Positions 9,426-18,914 of a stretch of 64,000 bases of DNA are shown in pieces. The notes beneath the pieces were generated by a model. It saw nothing but the letters and a program-made list of their open reading frames with translations. It was not told where the DNA came from and made no database searches. The first letter of the stretch is position 1. Every line of letters begins with the position of its first letter. The stretch spans positions 62,001-126,000 of the forward strand of contig JAUHXC010000008.1 of assembly GCA_030427205.1 (NCBI GenBank), given 5' to 3'. The position numbers were made by a program, and so were the translations under genes. Source of the stretch: a bacterium (GTDB lineage Bacteria > Myxococcota_A > Bradymonadia > UBA7976 > UBA1532).

Positions 9426-10481
9426 TCAGCCCTTGGCGAACAGCCGGGCGTGGCGCCGGTGGCCGCGCTCGCGCCAGGCGCCGCGGTGGTAGACGTCGCT
9501 GGCGATGAGCGGCAGCACCGAGGAGGCCTCGGCGTAGACCATCTGCTCCTTGACGGTGTCGACCTTGCCCCAGCTACACGCCTCCTTGAGGGTCGAGCTG
9601 CTGCAGGCGCCGTCGCGCACGTCGGCGACGGTGATCTGCACCGCGTAGGCGTGCATGTCGACCTCGCGGCCCAGGATCTCGGCGCAGACGACGGTGTCCT
9701 GCGCGAAGTTCTTGGGCACGCCGCCGCCGATCATGAAGAGCCCCGTCTTGCCGGCGGCGATCTTGATGTCGGTCAGCTCGCGGAAGTCGGCGATGCTGTC
9801 GAGGGTCATGTGCCGGCCCGGGTTCTTGACCTGGTGCACGACCAGCCCGAAGCCCGCCGAGCAGTCGGTGAACGCCGGGCAGAAGATGGGCACGTCGTGC
9901 TCGTAGGCCGTCTGCACGAGGCTGTCGGGCTTCTTGGCGTTGCCCTCGGCCAGCCAGCGGCCCATCTCGTGGATGAACTCGCGGCTGCTGTAGGGCCGCG
10001 CCTCGAGGGTATCGGCGATGGCGGCGATGGTGTGATCGGTGTCCTGCAGCGCCACCTCGTCGATGTAGGTGTCGTAGATGCGGTCGATGTACATCTCGCG
10101 CAGCTTCTTGTCGTCGTAGCTGTCACCGGCCGTCGGCGCCTGGAAGTGCCGGTGGCCGAGCGCCTCGAAGAAGTCCATGTCGACGATGCTGGCGCCGGTC
10201 GACACGATCACGTCGACCATGCCCAGGCGCACCAGATCGCTGTAGATCTTCATGCACCCGCCGGCGCTCGTGCTGCCGGCCAGCGTCAGCATGACCGTGC
10301 AGTTCGGGTCGCGCAGCATCTCGTCCCAGATGTTCGCCGCGCGGGCGACGGTCCGGGCGGTGAAGCTCATCCGACCCATGCCCTCGATGATCGGGCGGGC
10401 GTCGAACGCGGTGATGTCGATGTGCTCGACGGGGCGGTCGAGCAGGGCCGCCTTCTCGGCGGCGAGATCGTCACGCAGCAT
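9426..10481 (-). CDS. Deoxyhypusine synthase-like enzyme (possible homospermidine synthase)
   Basis: The 351-residue protein matches the deoxyhypusine synthase family, with NAD-binding Gly-rich segments such as TLAGSTSAGG (residues 66-75), VSTGASIVDMDF (93-104) and the catalytic-lysine segment MIGGGVPKNF with Lys257. In eukaryotes and archaea this fold transfers a 4-aminobutyl group from spermidine to a lysine of eIF5A. Bacteria lack eIF5A, and bacterial members are thought to act on small amines. The gene starts only five bases after the ornithine-decarboxylase stop, with GGGAG inside the end of that gene as ribosome-binding site. This strongly suggests a polyamine-building role, for example homospermidine formation. 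The exact donor and acceptor are not deducible. Confidence 0.85.
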   Translation of the reverse strand: MLRDDLAAEKAALLDRPVEHIDITAFDARPIIEGMGRMSFTARTVARAANIWDEMLRDPNCTVMLTLAGSTSAGGCMKIYSDLVRLGMVDVIVSTGASIVDMDFFEALGHRHFQAPTAGDSYDDKKLREMYIDRIYDTYIDEVALQDTDHTIAAIADTLEARPYSSREFIHEMGRWLAEGNAKKPDSLVQTAYEHDVPIFCPAFTDCSAGFGLVVHQVKNPGRHMTLDSIADFRELTDIKIAAGKTGLFMIGGGVPKNFAQDTVVCAEILGREVDMHAYAVQITVADVRDGACSSSTLKEACSWGKVDTVKEQMVYAEASSVLPLIASDVYHRGAWRERGHRRHARLFAKG

Positions 10482-10486
10482 GATGT

Positions 10487-11686
10487 TCAGCTCCCGATGA
10501 GCCGCGCGGGACGCGCGGTGTGGCGCCGCGGCGCCGTGTAGAGGGACATGGCCGGCTCGTCTTCGACGATCACCGGCGCCTCGGTCATGAATCCATTGAA
10601 ACCGGTGCGCAGGGCCATGCCATACGCGCCGAGCATGTCGAACTCGATGTAGTCGCCTTCGTCGGTGTCCTGGGGCAGCCAGAACGGCCCGGCCATGGCG
10701 TCGATGCTGTCACAGGTCGGGCCATAGAGCCGAAACGGCATCATGCCGGTCGGCTCGTTCGGCCCCTCCACCCGGATCCGCCGGGCGGGATAGACGAAGC
10801 CCGGGCCCCCCGCGTCGAACAGCGCGCCGTAGGTCCCCTCGTTGAGGTAGAGGGTATCGCCCTTGCGCAGCTCGACCCGGGTCAGCACCGTCGCCGCCTC
10901 GGCCACCAGCGCGCGGCCGGGCTCGGCCCAGACGTCGCAGGTGTAGGTGATGGGCAGCACCTCTTCGCACATGCGCTCGATGGCATCGAAGTACTGATCC
11001 ATCGACGGCGGCTCGAGCCCCGGGTAGCGGGCGGGGAACCCCCCGCCGACGTCGATGACATCGGCCACCACGCCGGCGCGCAGGATGAGCTGCTGCACCC
11101 GCTGCAGGGCCCGCACCCACGCCTGGGGATGCATCGACTGCGACCCCACGTGGAAGCAGATGCCAAGGCGCGCGGCCCGATGGCGCACGCGCTGCAGCAG
11201 CGATACGGCCTCGGCCCCGTCGACCCCGAACTTGCGCGACAGCGACAACAGCGCGTCGCTGTTGTCGACCGCGATGCGCACGAACAGGCCCAGGTCGGTG
11301 GCGTTGTCGGTCACCGCGAGGATCTTCTCGAGCTCCGCTTCGCTGTCGAGCGAGAAGTCCCGGATGCCATAGTCGAAATACGCTCGACGGATGGCATGCC
11401 GTGACTTCACCGGGTGCATGAACGCCATGTGCGCGCCGGGGAACCGCTCGCCGACGAGCATCACCTCATTGAGCGAGGCGACGTCGAACGCACGGATCCC
11501 GCCGGCCCACAAGGCGTCGAGAATGATCGGATCCGGGTTGGCTTTCACCGCATAGAGCGACTTGCCGGGAAACCGATCGACGAAGTACTGCGCAGCACGG
11601 GTGGCGGCGTGTGGCCGAAGGCAGGCTAGCGGAAGCTCGGGCCTCCGACAGGCCACTGCCTCGACCGCAGATGGGAAACGCTGCAT
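10487..11686 (-). CDS. Group-IV PLP decarboxylase, ornithine decarboxylase-like
   Basis: The 399-residue protein is an alanine-racemase-fold decarboxylase. It shows YAVKANP with the PLP Lys48, HVGSQ (residues 179-183), the phosphate loop DVGGGFP (212-218), EPGRALVAEA (255-264) and YGPTCDSID with the catalytic Cys325/Asp326 pair found in eukaryotic-type ornithine decarboxylases. The predicted reaction is ornithine to putrescine and CO2; lysine is an alternative substrate in this family. The start at 11686 has GGGGAG about nine bases upstream. It heads the operon with the deoxyhypusine-synthase-like and agmatinase-like genes. A plausible promoter sits about 75-100 bases upstream. Confidence 0.88.
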   Translation of the reverse strand: MQRFPSAVEAVACRRPELPLACLRPHAATRAAQYFVDRFPGKSLYAVKANPDPIILDALWAGGIRAFDVASLNEVMLVGERFPGAHMAFMHPVKSRHAIRRAYFDYGIRDFSLDSEAELEKILAVTDNATDLGLFVRIAVDNSDALLSLSRKFGVDGAEAVSLLQRVRHRAARLGICFHVGSQSMHPQAWVRALQRVQQLILRAGVVADVIDVGGGFPARYPGLEPPSMDQYFDAIERMCEEVLPITYTCDVWAEPGRALVAEAATVLTRVELRKGDTLYLNEGTYGALFDAGGPGFVYPARRIRVEGPNEPTGMMPFRLYGPTCDSIDAMAGPFWLPQDTDEGDYIEFDMLGAYGMALRTGFNGFMTEAPVIVEDEPAMSLYTAPRRHTARPARLIGS

Positions 11687-11760
11687 CGCATAACACTCCC
11701 CGGGAGGGGTGGACGATGATTCCGGACGCGGTCGGCGCTCCGGGGCGATTGGGGAGTCGG

Positions 11761-11789
11761 TTTATGCTGATATCCGCGAGAGGAGTAAA
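11761..11789 (-). promoter_or_regulatory. Candidate sigma-70-type promoter of the polyamine operon
   Basis: Read on the minus strand, TTTACT (11784-11789) and CATAAA (11761-11766) are separated by 17 bases. Each matches four of six consensus positions. The site lies about 75 bases upstream of the ornithine-decarboxylase start, in a locally AT-richer patch. This is prediction by eye only. Confidence 0.3.
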
Positions 11790-12041
11790 GCGGATTCGGA
11801 CAGGCCCCTGTCGCTTTTTCGCAAGCGGTTGGAATCGCTCGGCATTTCGACGTGGGCGATCACGCGCGTCGGCGGGTGATAAACGTACGGGGCGAGGCCT
11901 CGCCGGCATTGCAGTCGGGCATGGGAGAGCAGTGCACGAACGTCGACCTCGCCCCGAGACGCACGACGTAACTCATGCACCCATCATGCCAACAGCTGAA
12001 AGCAGCGCGAAGCCCGCCGCTGCGGGGCTGCTTGCAGGACA

Positions 12042-12096
12042 TGGGGTCAATCGACCCCAGCCATCGGTGCGACGCGCTGGGGCCAGGAGACCCCAG
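12042..12096 (-). terminator. Two inverted repeats behind the cytochrome gene
   Basis: TGGGGTC-AATC-GACCCCA (12042-12059) is a perfect 7-bp stem with a 4-base loop. CTGGGG (12077-12082) pairs with CCCCAG (12091-12096). Both lie just downstream of the minus-strand cytochrome gene. They may end its transcript or shield its 3' end; no T-tract is present. Confidence 0.35.
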
Positions 12097-12133
12097 CCCG
12101 CCCGCACAGCGCCGCCCGCGACAGCGCCGTCGG

Positions 12134-13921
12134 CTACAGCGTCGACAGAAACGCCACGATCGCGCGCAGGCGATCGGGGTCGAGGGGCGGGTGCAGCACG
12201 TCACTGCACGGCTGCTGCGGGCCGGCGAAGCGCGTCGTGACGTCGTCGAAGCACCCCCGATGGCCGAGCGCGCCGCGCAACCCCACCCCGAGCAGGCTCG
12301 GCGTCTGGATCGACTCGGCCCCGATCGGGTGGTTCAGGTTGTCGGTGTACAGCGGCGGCGCGTGGCAGTCGGCGCAGCCTTCCTCGACGAATACCTCGGC
12401 GCCGGCGTCGGCGAGCCCGGCCGGGTCGAAGGCCGCGAACGGCGGCACGCGCAGGCCGTCGAGCCAGTCGACCAGCGCGGCGACGCGCTCGTCGGACAAC
12501 GGCCCGCCGCCCATCAGATCCCGGCGCACGGCGACGATCAAGGCGTCGAGGCCGTCGAGGGTGCCGTCCCAATGGTGGGGCGCGGTCTCGCTCGTGCCGC
12601 CGAAGAGCGATGGGGTCCGCCGGCGCCCGTCGAGCGCCGTGGTCCAGGTGTGGCCGTCGTCGCCGCCCTCCGGGTGGCAGTTGGCGCAGGTCACCCCGCC
12701 GCCCGCGTCGATGTGGAAGAGATCGTGCGCCGAGTCGGCGACAGACGCGCCGCCGAACCACGGCAGCGGCGGGCCGTCGAGGCGCACCAGGCCGTCGTGG
12801 CGCCCGTAGAAGAGCAGCCCGTCGTCGGCGGCGGCCACCGCGACCGGGCGGGTCTGACCCTGGCCGATGGCCCGGACCTGCACACAGCGCCGCTCGGCGG
12901 CATCTGCCGCGGTCAGCAGATGCAGGGGCACCCGGCGCAGCGGCAGGTCGGCCCGATCGAGCGGCGGCGTCGCGTAGGGATCGCGGGCGTTGCGCTCCCC
13001 CGGGGTCGCCAGCCCGACCCAGCGCCCGGCGACGTCGAAGTCGACCACCAGGACCGCGCCGCCGATGGCCGCCGAGCGCGGCGCTCGACCGGCAGCCCGC
13101 GGGTCGTACACGGTCGTCCCCGGCACGACCCGGCCCGCTGCGCAGTCGGTCGGGTCGCGCCCGTAGGCGGCCCCGACCGGCCCCAGGCGATGCCACTGGT
13201 GCAGCAGCATCACCCGGCCGTCGGGCAGCCGACGCAGCCGCCAACCGACACGCCCCTGCCATTCGACGCCGTCCACCGACAGCGTCGGCGGCTCGATCCG
13301 CTCGAGGCCGCGTGGGCTGATGACCAGGATCTCGGCGGTGCGGGCGCGGCTGACCCACACCGCGTCGCCGACGACGACGACGTCGCGCAGGTCGGCGTCG
13401 AGCCAGCTGTGGTCGCTGAGCGTGCCGCGCGTTCGGTCGAATGTGAGCAGTGCGCCGCCGAGGCAGGCCACGTACAGCCGGGGCCCGTCGACCGCCAGGC
13501 CGCGGGGTGAAGGGCACGCCGGCCAGATCTCTTCGAGCGCGCCGTCGTCGAGCGCGACGACGGCGATCCCGCCGCGCACGGCGACGTAGGCGTGGCTCTC
13601 GGCGAGGGCCAGACGGCCGGGCGCGTCGACCGGATGCGCCTCGAGAGCCAGGCCCCGCGCCAGATCGACGACGACGATGCGCGCCCGGTCGGCGTCGGAG
13701 ACCACGGCCCGATCGCCGAGCCGGCCCAGCCCTCCGCCGGCGATCGCCGGGGGGCGACGGTCGGCGGTCCGGACGGGTCGGCGGTCGGCGTCGGCCACCC
13801 CGCCGTCGGTCGGCGGATGGACGATCTGACTCTCGAGATCACCCTCACAGCCGAACCCGCCCATGCCCACGCAGAGCGCCAGCACCCATGCCACCGGCAG
13901 CCATGTCAGCGCCCGCTGCAC
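12134..13921 (-). CDS. Propeller plus two-haem cytochrome c lipoprotein (peroxidase/MauG-like)
   Basis: This 595-residue lipoprotein has a signal ending GGFGC (Cys25). Residues of about 55-370 form repeated beta units such as HAYVAVRGGIAVVALDDG, likely a propeller. The C-terminal part has two haem-c sites, CANCH (412-416) and CADCH (516-520). The residues between and after them (QTPSLLGVGLRGALGHRG) resemble the di-haem cytochrome c peroxidase/MauG family, which reduces H2O2 or oxidises protein or metal substrates in the periplasm. The start is GTG at 13921, preceded by a G-rich ribosome-binding site. It diverges from the kinase at 14127. A weak -35/-10 pair (TTGATC, 18 bases, GACAAT) lies at 13964-13993 on the minus strand. 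The partner and substrate are unknown. Confidence 0.82.
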   Translation of the reverse strand: MQRALTWLPVAWVLALCVGMGGFGCEGDLESQIVHPPTDGGVADADRRPVRTADRRPPAIAGGGLGRLGDRAVVSDADRARIVVVDLARGLALEAHPVDAPGRLALAESHAYVAVRGGIAVVALDDGALEEIWPACPSPRGLAVDGPRLYVACLGGALLTFDRTRGTLSDHSWLDADLRDVVVVGDAVWVSRARTAEILVISPRGLERIEPPTLSVDGVEWQGRVGWRLRRLPDGRVMLLHQWHRLGPVGAAYGRDPTDCAAGRVVPGTTVYDPRAAGRAPRSAAIGGAVLVVDFDVAGRWVGLATPGERNARDPYATPPLDRADLPLRRVPLHLLTAADAAERRCVQVRAIGQGQTRPVAVAAADDGLLFYGRHDGLVRLDGPPLPWFGGASVADSAHDLFHIDAGGGVTCANCHPEGGDDGHTWTTALDGRRRTPSLFGGTSETAPHHWDGTLDGLDALIVAVRRDLMGGGPLSDERVAALVDWLDGLRVPPFAAFDPAGLADAGAEVFVEEGCADCHAPPLYTDNLNHPIGAESIQTPSLLGVGLRGALGHRGCFDDVTTRFAGPQQPCSDVLHPPLDPDRLRAIVAFLSTL

Positions 13922-14126
13922 CTCTCATCCCCCCAACGGGCTCCGGTGGACGGGCCCGATGTGATTGTCATGCCGTCGATCCGCGTCGATCAACCGACAA
14001 ACAACCGCCATCTGCACGCCACGTCCGGGTCGCATCCGGTCGGGGCGAACGGACGGACCCGCAAGAATCCGCCGTTGGTGAAAACTACCGCTGGACTGTC
14101 GGGCCTCACTCTCGGACCATAGGGGC

Positions 14127-17100
14127 GTGATCCGGCTCGGACCACTGCAACTGATCGACCGCCTCGGCGCAGGCGCCATGGGCGTGGTCTGGCGCGCGAA
14201 GCACCGCGTGCGGGACATGGACGTCGCGGTCAAGGTCCTGCGACCCACCAAGGATCCGAAGCGCCAGGCGCACGCGTTCAAGGCCGAGGTCCGGGCGATG
14301 GCGCGCCTCGATCACCCGGCGATCGCCTACGTGCACGAGGCGGGCTTCACCCGGCGGGGTATAGCCGAGCGCTCCGGCGGCGCGATCGCCGACATCGCGC
14401 CGTTTCTGGTCATGGAGCTGCTCGAGGGGCCATCGCTGCAGCGATTCCGCGGTCGCCTGCCCTGGCCCCAGCTGCGCGCCGTGCTGCTCGGGCTGCTCGA
14501 CGCGCTGGGTCACGCCCACGCGCGCGGGGTCCTGCATCTCGACCTCAAGCCGGCCAACATCATCGCCGATCCGGTGCGCTGGACGGTCAAGCTGACCGAC
14601 TTCGGCCTCGCCCGCCTGCGGGACGACGAGGGCGACGACGAGCGGCTGACGGGCACCCCCGCGTTCATGGCCCCCGAGCAGGTGCAGGGCCGCGGGCGCA
14701 GCATGGGTCCGTGGACCGACCTGTACGCCGTCGGCTGCCTGGCCCATTGCCTGGCCAACGGCAAGTCGCCCTTCGCCCGGCGCTCGGTGCACGAGACGCT
14801 GCTCGCCCAGCTCGGCGACGACCCGCCGCCGCTCGTCTCGCGCCATCCGATGCCCGATGGATTCGCCGAGTGGATCGACCGGCTGCTGGGCAAATCCCAT
14901 CGGGCGCGCTATCGCCACACCGCCGACGCCGCCTGGGCCCTCTCGCGCCTCGACACCCCGCCCGAGCCGCCCGGCCCGCTGAGCCTGCCCCCGGGCCGCT
15001 ACGACGACAACCCCTCGGCCTCGCTCAGCGCGGACGCCGAGTCGACGCTGGTCGAGCCGGTCATCGCGGGTCATGTCGACGCCCGACTGCCCGAGAGCCC
15101 CTCCCCCGCCGCCCGGGCCCCGCTGCCGCCCGAGCCACCGGGCAGCCGCGGGCAGCGCAAGCGGCTCGGCGTCGGCCTCTTCGACCTGCGGCCCCTGCCC
15201 CTCGTCGGCCGCCGCGCGGAGCGGCTGTCGCTGTGGAAGGCCCTCGCCGCATGCCATCGCACCCGCCGCAGCCGGGTGGCGGTCATCAGCGGGCGCCACG
15301 GGGCGGGCAAGAGCCGGCTGGTCGACTGGCTCGGCGTCTCGGCCGCCGAGGTGGGCGGCGCCATGCTCCTGCGCGCCGCCCACAGCGCCGAGCCGGGCAC
15401 CGGCCTGGGCCTGGGCCCCATGTTCGCCCGCGCGCTGCGCTGCGAGGGCATGTCGATGGACGCCATCCCGATGCACCTGCTGCAGTATCTCGGGGCGGAT
15501 GCGGCCAGCGACACCCTCGACTGGCGCATGTGGAGCGATCTCATCGGCGGCGTGCCCATGCCGCGGGCCGGGCGACACAGCGCCGGGCTGGGTCTCGTGC
15601 GCGCCCTGTGCCGCGAGCGCCCGGTGATCCTGTGGATCGACGACGCGCAGTGGGCCCCCGAGAGCCTCGACTTCGTCGAGAAGCTGCTCGAAGAGCCCGA
15701 TCCGCTGCCGGTGCTGGTGGTCTGCGCCGTCAGCGACGACGAGGTCGACGCCCACCCCGAAGCCGCCAACCGCCTCGCCCGGCTGGCCCTCGCGGGCACC
15801 GCGATCGCGCTCGAACCGCTGCCCGTCGAAGAGACCGAGGCGCTGATCCGGGCGATGGCCGAGCTGGACGAGCCGACGGTCCGCCAGGTGGCCGAGCGCA
15901 CGGCGGGGCACCCGCAGTTCGCGGTGCAGTTGATGCGCCACTGGGTCAGCGAGGGTCTGCTGGTCTCGACGCCGCGCGGGGTCGAGCTGCGACCGGGCGC
16001 GCGCATCGAGGTGCCCGCCGATCTGCAGGTGGTGTGGCGCGAGCGCCTCGACCGCCTGCTCGCCCATCGCTCGATCGAAGAGACCCGGGCGCTCGAGCTC
16101 GCCGCCACCCTCGGCCTCGAGGTCGACGACATCGAGTGGAGCCATGTGTGCGCCATGGCCGACGCCGATCCGTCGGCCGATCTGCTCTCGGCGCTGCTCG
16201 ACGCCCGCCTCGCCCGCCGCGCCGACAACGCCGATCGCTGGGCTTTCGCCTCGGCGCCGTTCCGCGAGACCATCCTGCTGCAGGCCCGCCGGACGGGTCG
16301 GCTGCCCGACCACCACCGCTGGTGCGCCGAGCACCTCGACGTGCAGCTCAGCCACGCCGAGCGGGCCGCCCGCCATTGGATGGAAGCCGGCGAACCCGAG
16401 CCGGCCATCCGCGCGTTTGGTCTGGCTTTCGCCCAGAGCGCCGACGCCGGCGACCTGCTGCGGGCGAGCTGGCTGCTCGACGCCCAGGCCCAGGCCCTCG
16501 ACGCCGCCGGCTGCACCGACGACGACCCACGGCGGGCGGTCTATCTCATCAACCGCTCGCGCCTGCTGCGGTCGAGCGGTTCGGCCGACAAGGCCGAGCT
16601 CGACGCGCGCTCGGCCCGGGCGCTGGCCGAAGAGCACGAGTGGACCGACCTGCGGCTGGATGCCCTCGAGCAACTCGGCACCGCGCAATGCGAAGCCGGC
16701 GAGCTGCAGGCGGGCGTGCTGACGCTCGAAGCGGCCCTGCGCAGCCCCGAGCCCAAGCCCGATCCCTGGCGCCGCATGCGGCTGGGTCTCGCCTTCGCCC
16801 GGGCCAGCCTTCAGCTCGGCGACAACGGGCGCGCCCGCAGCGCGGCCCGCGGCACCTTCCGCCTCGCCGATCAGATGCACTCCGACGCCTACGCGGCCAA
16901 GGCGCAGCTCATCCTGGCGGCGCTCGCCCCCGACGACGCGGGGCACGTCGCCGCGCTCGACGAGGCCGAGGCCCGCTTCGCCCGCTCGAACCACCGCACC
17001 GGGCTGGCCGAGGTCCGCACCCGCCGCGGTGATCGAGCCCGCGCCGACGGCGACTTCGGCGCCGCCGAGGATCATTATCGGGTCGCCGCCGATCTCTATC

Positions 17101-17555
17101 GCCGCATGGGCAGCGCGCGCCTCGCCGAGCCGTCGCTGGCCCTGGGCCTGCTGATGCTCGATCAGGGGCTGCTGCCCGAAGCCGAGCGCGCGCTGGCCGA
17201 GGCCCGCGAGATCATCGAGACCCACGCCACCCGCAAGCTGATCGGCCCGGTGAGCTTGCTGTCGGCGGCCGTCGCCGCCGAGCGCGGCGAGTGGGGCGCC
17301 TGCGATCTGCGGCTCGAAGAGGCCCGACGCAACCTGCTGCGCAGCGAGCTCGTCAGCCACGACGTGGCGCGCTGGGCCGAGCGCATCGCCGAGCGCGCCA
17401 TCGCCGCCGAGCGGATGACGATGGCCGCGCGGGCCCTCGACATCGCGATGATGCAGCACCGCAGCACCGGCGACGCCGACGGCCTCAACCGCCTGCAGGG
17501 CGTCACCGCCGAGCTCTCGCGCCCGCCGGGTGGCATCGCGCCGCCGATCGACTGA
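14127..17555 (+). CDS. Ser/Thr protein kinase with AAA ATPase and TPR-like regions
   Basis: The 1142-residue soluble protein has an N-terminal Hanks kinase (about 1-275): Gly loop GAGAMG, Lys36, catalytic HLDLKPAN (the usual HRD is HLD; Asp139 retained), DFG at 158-160 and GTPAFMAPEQ. A Pro/Ser-rich linker leads to an AAA-16-type ATPase with Walker A GRHGAGKS near residues 388-396 and Walker B VILWIDDAQW near 500-510. The remaining 450 residues are helical TPR-like repeats. This order matches PknK-type regulators that integrate phosphorylation with nucleotide-dependent switching. GTG at 14127 is the start. A kinase beginning at 62672 in this window has the same opening and is a paralogue. The signal and targets are unknown. 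Confidence 0.9.
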   Translation: MIRLGPLQLIDRLGAGAMGVVWRAKHRVRDMDVAVKVLRPTKDPKRQAHAFKAEVRAMARLDHPAIAYVHEAGFTRRGIAERSGGAIADIAPFLVMELLEGPSLQRFRGRLPWPQLRAVLLGLLDALGHAHARGVLHLDLKPANIIADPVRWTVKLTDFGLARLRDDEGDDERLTGTPAFMAPEQVQGRGRSMGPWTDLYAVGCLAHCLANGKSPFARRSVHETLLAQLGDDPPPLVSRHPMPDGFAEWIDRLLGKSHRARYRHTADAAWALSRLDTPPEPPGPLSLPPGRYDDNPSASLSADAESTLVEPVIAGHVDARLPESPSPAARAPLPPEPPGSRGQRKRLGVGLFDLRPLPLVGRRAERLSLWKALAACHRTRRSRVAVISGRHGAGKSRLVDWLGVSAAEVGGAMLLRAAHSAEPGTGLGLGPMFARALRCEGMSMDAIPMHLLQYLGADAASDTLDWRMWSDLIGGVPMPRAGRHSAGLGLVRALCRERPVILWIDDAQWAPESLDFVEKLLEEPDPLPVLVVCAVSDDEVDAHPEAANRLARLALAGTAIALEPLPVEETEALIRAMAELDEPTVRQVAERTAGHPQFAVQLMRHWVSEGLLVSTPRGVELRPGARIEVPADLQVVWRERLDRLLAHRSIEETRALELAATLGLEVDDIEWSHVCAMADADPSADLLSALLDARLARRADNADRWAFASAPFRETILLQARRTGRLPDHHRWCAEHLDVQLSHAERAARHWMEAGEPEPAIRAFGLAFAQSADAGDLLRASWLLDAQAQALDAAGCTDDDPRRAVYLINRSRLLRSSGSADKAELDARSARALAEEHEWTDLRLDALEQLGTAQCEAGELQAGVLTLEAALRSPEPKPDPWRRMRLGLAFARASLQLGDNGRARSAARGTFRLADQMHSDAYAAKAQLILAALAPDDAGHVAALDEAEARFARSNHRTGLAEVRTRRGDRARADGDFGAAEDHYRVAADLYRRMGSARLAEPSLALGLLMLDQGLLPEAERALAEAREIIETHATRKLIGPVSLLSAAVAAERGEWGACDLRLEEARRNLLRSELVSHDVARWAERIAERAIAAERMTMAARALDIAMMQHRSTGDADGLNRLQGVTAELSRPPGGIAPPID

Positions 17556-17570
17556 CGGCGCCCCCTCGCG

Positions 17571-17597
17571 CGACGCCCGTTCTCGACTCGGGCGTCG
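17571..17597 (+). terminator. Stem-loop after the kinase gene
   Basis: CGACGCCCG (17571-17579) and CGGGCGTCG (17589-17597) form a perfect 9-bp stem with a 9-base loop, 15 bases after the kinase stop. It is followed by ATTTCCTCT, a weak T-rich run. This is a reasonable factor-independent terminator for a GC-rich genome. Confidence 0.55.
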
Positions 17598-17669
17598 ATT
17601 TCCTCTCGCAACCGACTCGTGGGTCGTTTAGATTGCGCCGGCGTGGACCACACCGCGGTGGAGGAGAGC

Positions 17670-18914
17670 ATGACCCGCACGCTCGTCGCAGCGCTCGCCC
17701 TGATTCTGCTGGCCGGCTGTACGCCGGAGGGCGGCAGTGGCCCCGATCCCGACGCGGGTCTGCGGACCGACAGCGGTCCGACCCAGACGCCGGAGCCGGA
17801 GCCTCAGCCCGAACCCGAGCCTCAGCCGGAACCAGAACCCCAGGCGGAGCCCGAGCCAGAGCCCCAGCCGGAGCCCGAACCAGAGCCCGAGCCCCAGCCG
17901 GAGCCAGAGCCGGAGCCGGAGCCCGAGCCAGAACCCGAGCCCGAGCCCGAGCCAGAACCCGAGCCCGAGCCCGAGCCAGAACCCGAGCCCGAGCCAGAAC
18001 CCGAGCCCGAGCCAGAACCCGAGCCAGAACCCGAGCCCGAGCCAGCCGACAGCCCCGCCGCAGCCGGCCCATTCGAAATCGAGATCGCCAACGTGCAGGC
18101 CCCGCTCGGCCCGCGGGATGGCCTGCCCGAGTCGATCCCGGTCACCGTCTACCGCCCCATCGGCGTGGGCCCCTACCCGCTGATCATCTTCAGCCACGGC
18201 TTCTCGCTGCCGCCGTCGGCCTACGCGGCCTACGGCGAGCGGCTGGCGAGCCACGGCCTGCTGACGATGATGGCCCGTTACGACGACAACCCGTTCGCCG
18301 CGCGCAGCCACGAAGGGCTCATGCGCGATACCATCGCGCTGGTCGACTGGGCCTTCGAGAGCCCGTGGGCCGACGCCCTCGATCCCGACGCGGTGGGGCT
18401 CGCCGGTCACTCGCGCGGCGGCAAGCAGTCGATCCACGCCGCCATCTTCGACGATCGCGTCGGCGCCGTCCTCGGCCTCGATCCGGTCGATTCGCTGCCG
18501 CCCTTCGCCGACCCGGCGCAGAACCCCAGCGTGGCGCCCGAACTCATGGGCGATCTGCGGGTGCCATCGGCCTTCGTCGGCAGCGGGCTCGGCGCCCAGG
18601 GCTTCCAGCCGTGCGCGCCCGAAGGCGATAACTTCGACGCCTACTACGCCGCCGCGCCGCCGCCGACGGCCCGCTATTTCATCGCCGAGGCGGGGCATCA
18701 GGACTTCGTCGACACCTGCGCCGCCGGCAGCCAGGAGATTACGTGTACCATCTGCCCGTCCGGTGGAATCGCGCAGGACGTGCACGCGTTCGGCGTGACC
18801 CTGACGACGGCCTTTCTGGGGCTGCACCTCGCCGGGCGGGCCGACTTCGCGCCTTGGGTCGACGGCGCCGAACTGGCCGCGGATGCGTTCGTCGACCGCC
18901 AGGCCCGGGAGTAG
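17670..18914 (+). CDS. Alpha/beta hydrolase lipoprotein with PEP linker
   Basis: The 414-residue lipoprotein has a signal ending LLAGC (Cys17). A long Pro-Glu/Gln repeat, about residues 40-125, acts as a stiff surface spacer. The catalytic domain is an alpha/beta hydrolase of the chlorophyllase/PAF-acetylhydrolase-like type: the oxyanion region IFSHGFSLP, the nucleophile elbow GHSRGG (Ser248), LGLDPVDS as an acid-loop candidate and AEAGHQDF with the probable catalytic His. It likely hydrolyses an ester at the cell surface; the substrate is unknown. ATG 17670 has GGAGGAGA upstream and yields the lipoprotein signal, unlike the earlier in-frame start at 17619. The next gene begins immediately after its stop. 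Confidence 0.85.
   Translation: MTRTLVAALALILLAGCTPEGGSGPDPDAGLRTDSGPTQTPEPEPQPEPEPQPEPEPQAEPEPEPQPEPEPEPEPQPEPEPEPEPEPEPEPEPEPEPEPEPEPEPEPEPEPEPEPEPEPEPEPEPADSPAAAGPFEIEIANVQAPLGPRDGLPESIPVTVYRPIGVGPYPLIIFSHGFSLPPSAYAAYGERLASHGLLTMMARYDDNPFAARSHEGLMRDTIALVDWAFESPWADALDPDAVGLAGHSRGGKQSIHAAIFDDRVGAVLGLDPVDSLPPFADPAQNPSVAPELMGDLRVPSAFVGSGLGAQGFQPCAPEGDNFDAYYAAAPPPTARYFIAEAGHQDFVDTCAAGSQEITCTICPSGGIAQDVHAFGVTLTTAFLGLHLAGRADFAPWVDGAELAADAFVDRQARE
17790..18045 (+). repeat. Pro-Glu codon repeat (PEP linker)
   Basis: About 85 codons of nearly perfect CCN-GAR/CAG alternation encode (Pro-Glu)n with a few Pro-Gln units. The DNA is a degenerate 6-base tandem repeat and leaves all frames open, so long Gly-Leu or Pro-Ser ORFs on both strands here are artefacts. 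Confidence 0.9.

Larger units (their letters stand above)
11687..12133. other. 447-base intergenic region before the polyamine operon
   Basis: No convincing gene was found here. The open frames on both strands give Arg/Ser-rich or low-complexity translations without family features. The part around 11750-11900 is less GC-rich than the neighbouring genes. The region carries a candidate promoter for the polyamine operon and two short inverted repeats behind the cytochrome gene, listed separately. Confidence 0.5.

Noticed and set aside
11611..12240. 209-codon plus-strand frame across the polyamine upstream region
   Set aside because: No ribosome-binding site, composition drifts between segments, and no family resemblance; treated as non-coding.
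14106..17459. 1117-codon open frame on the minus strand opposite the kinase-AAA gene
   Set aside because: The plus strand has clear kinase and ATPase motifs; the opposite frame is low-complexity with no family features.
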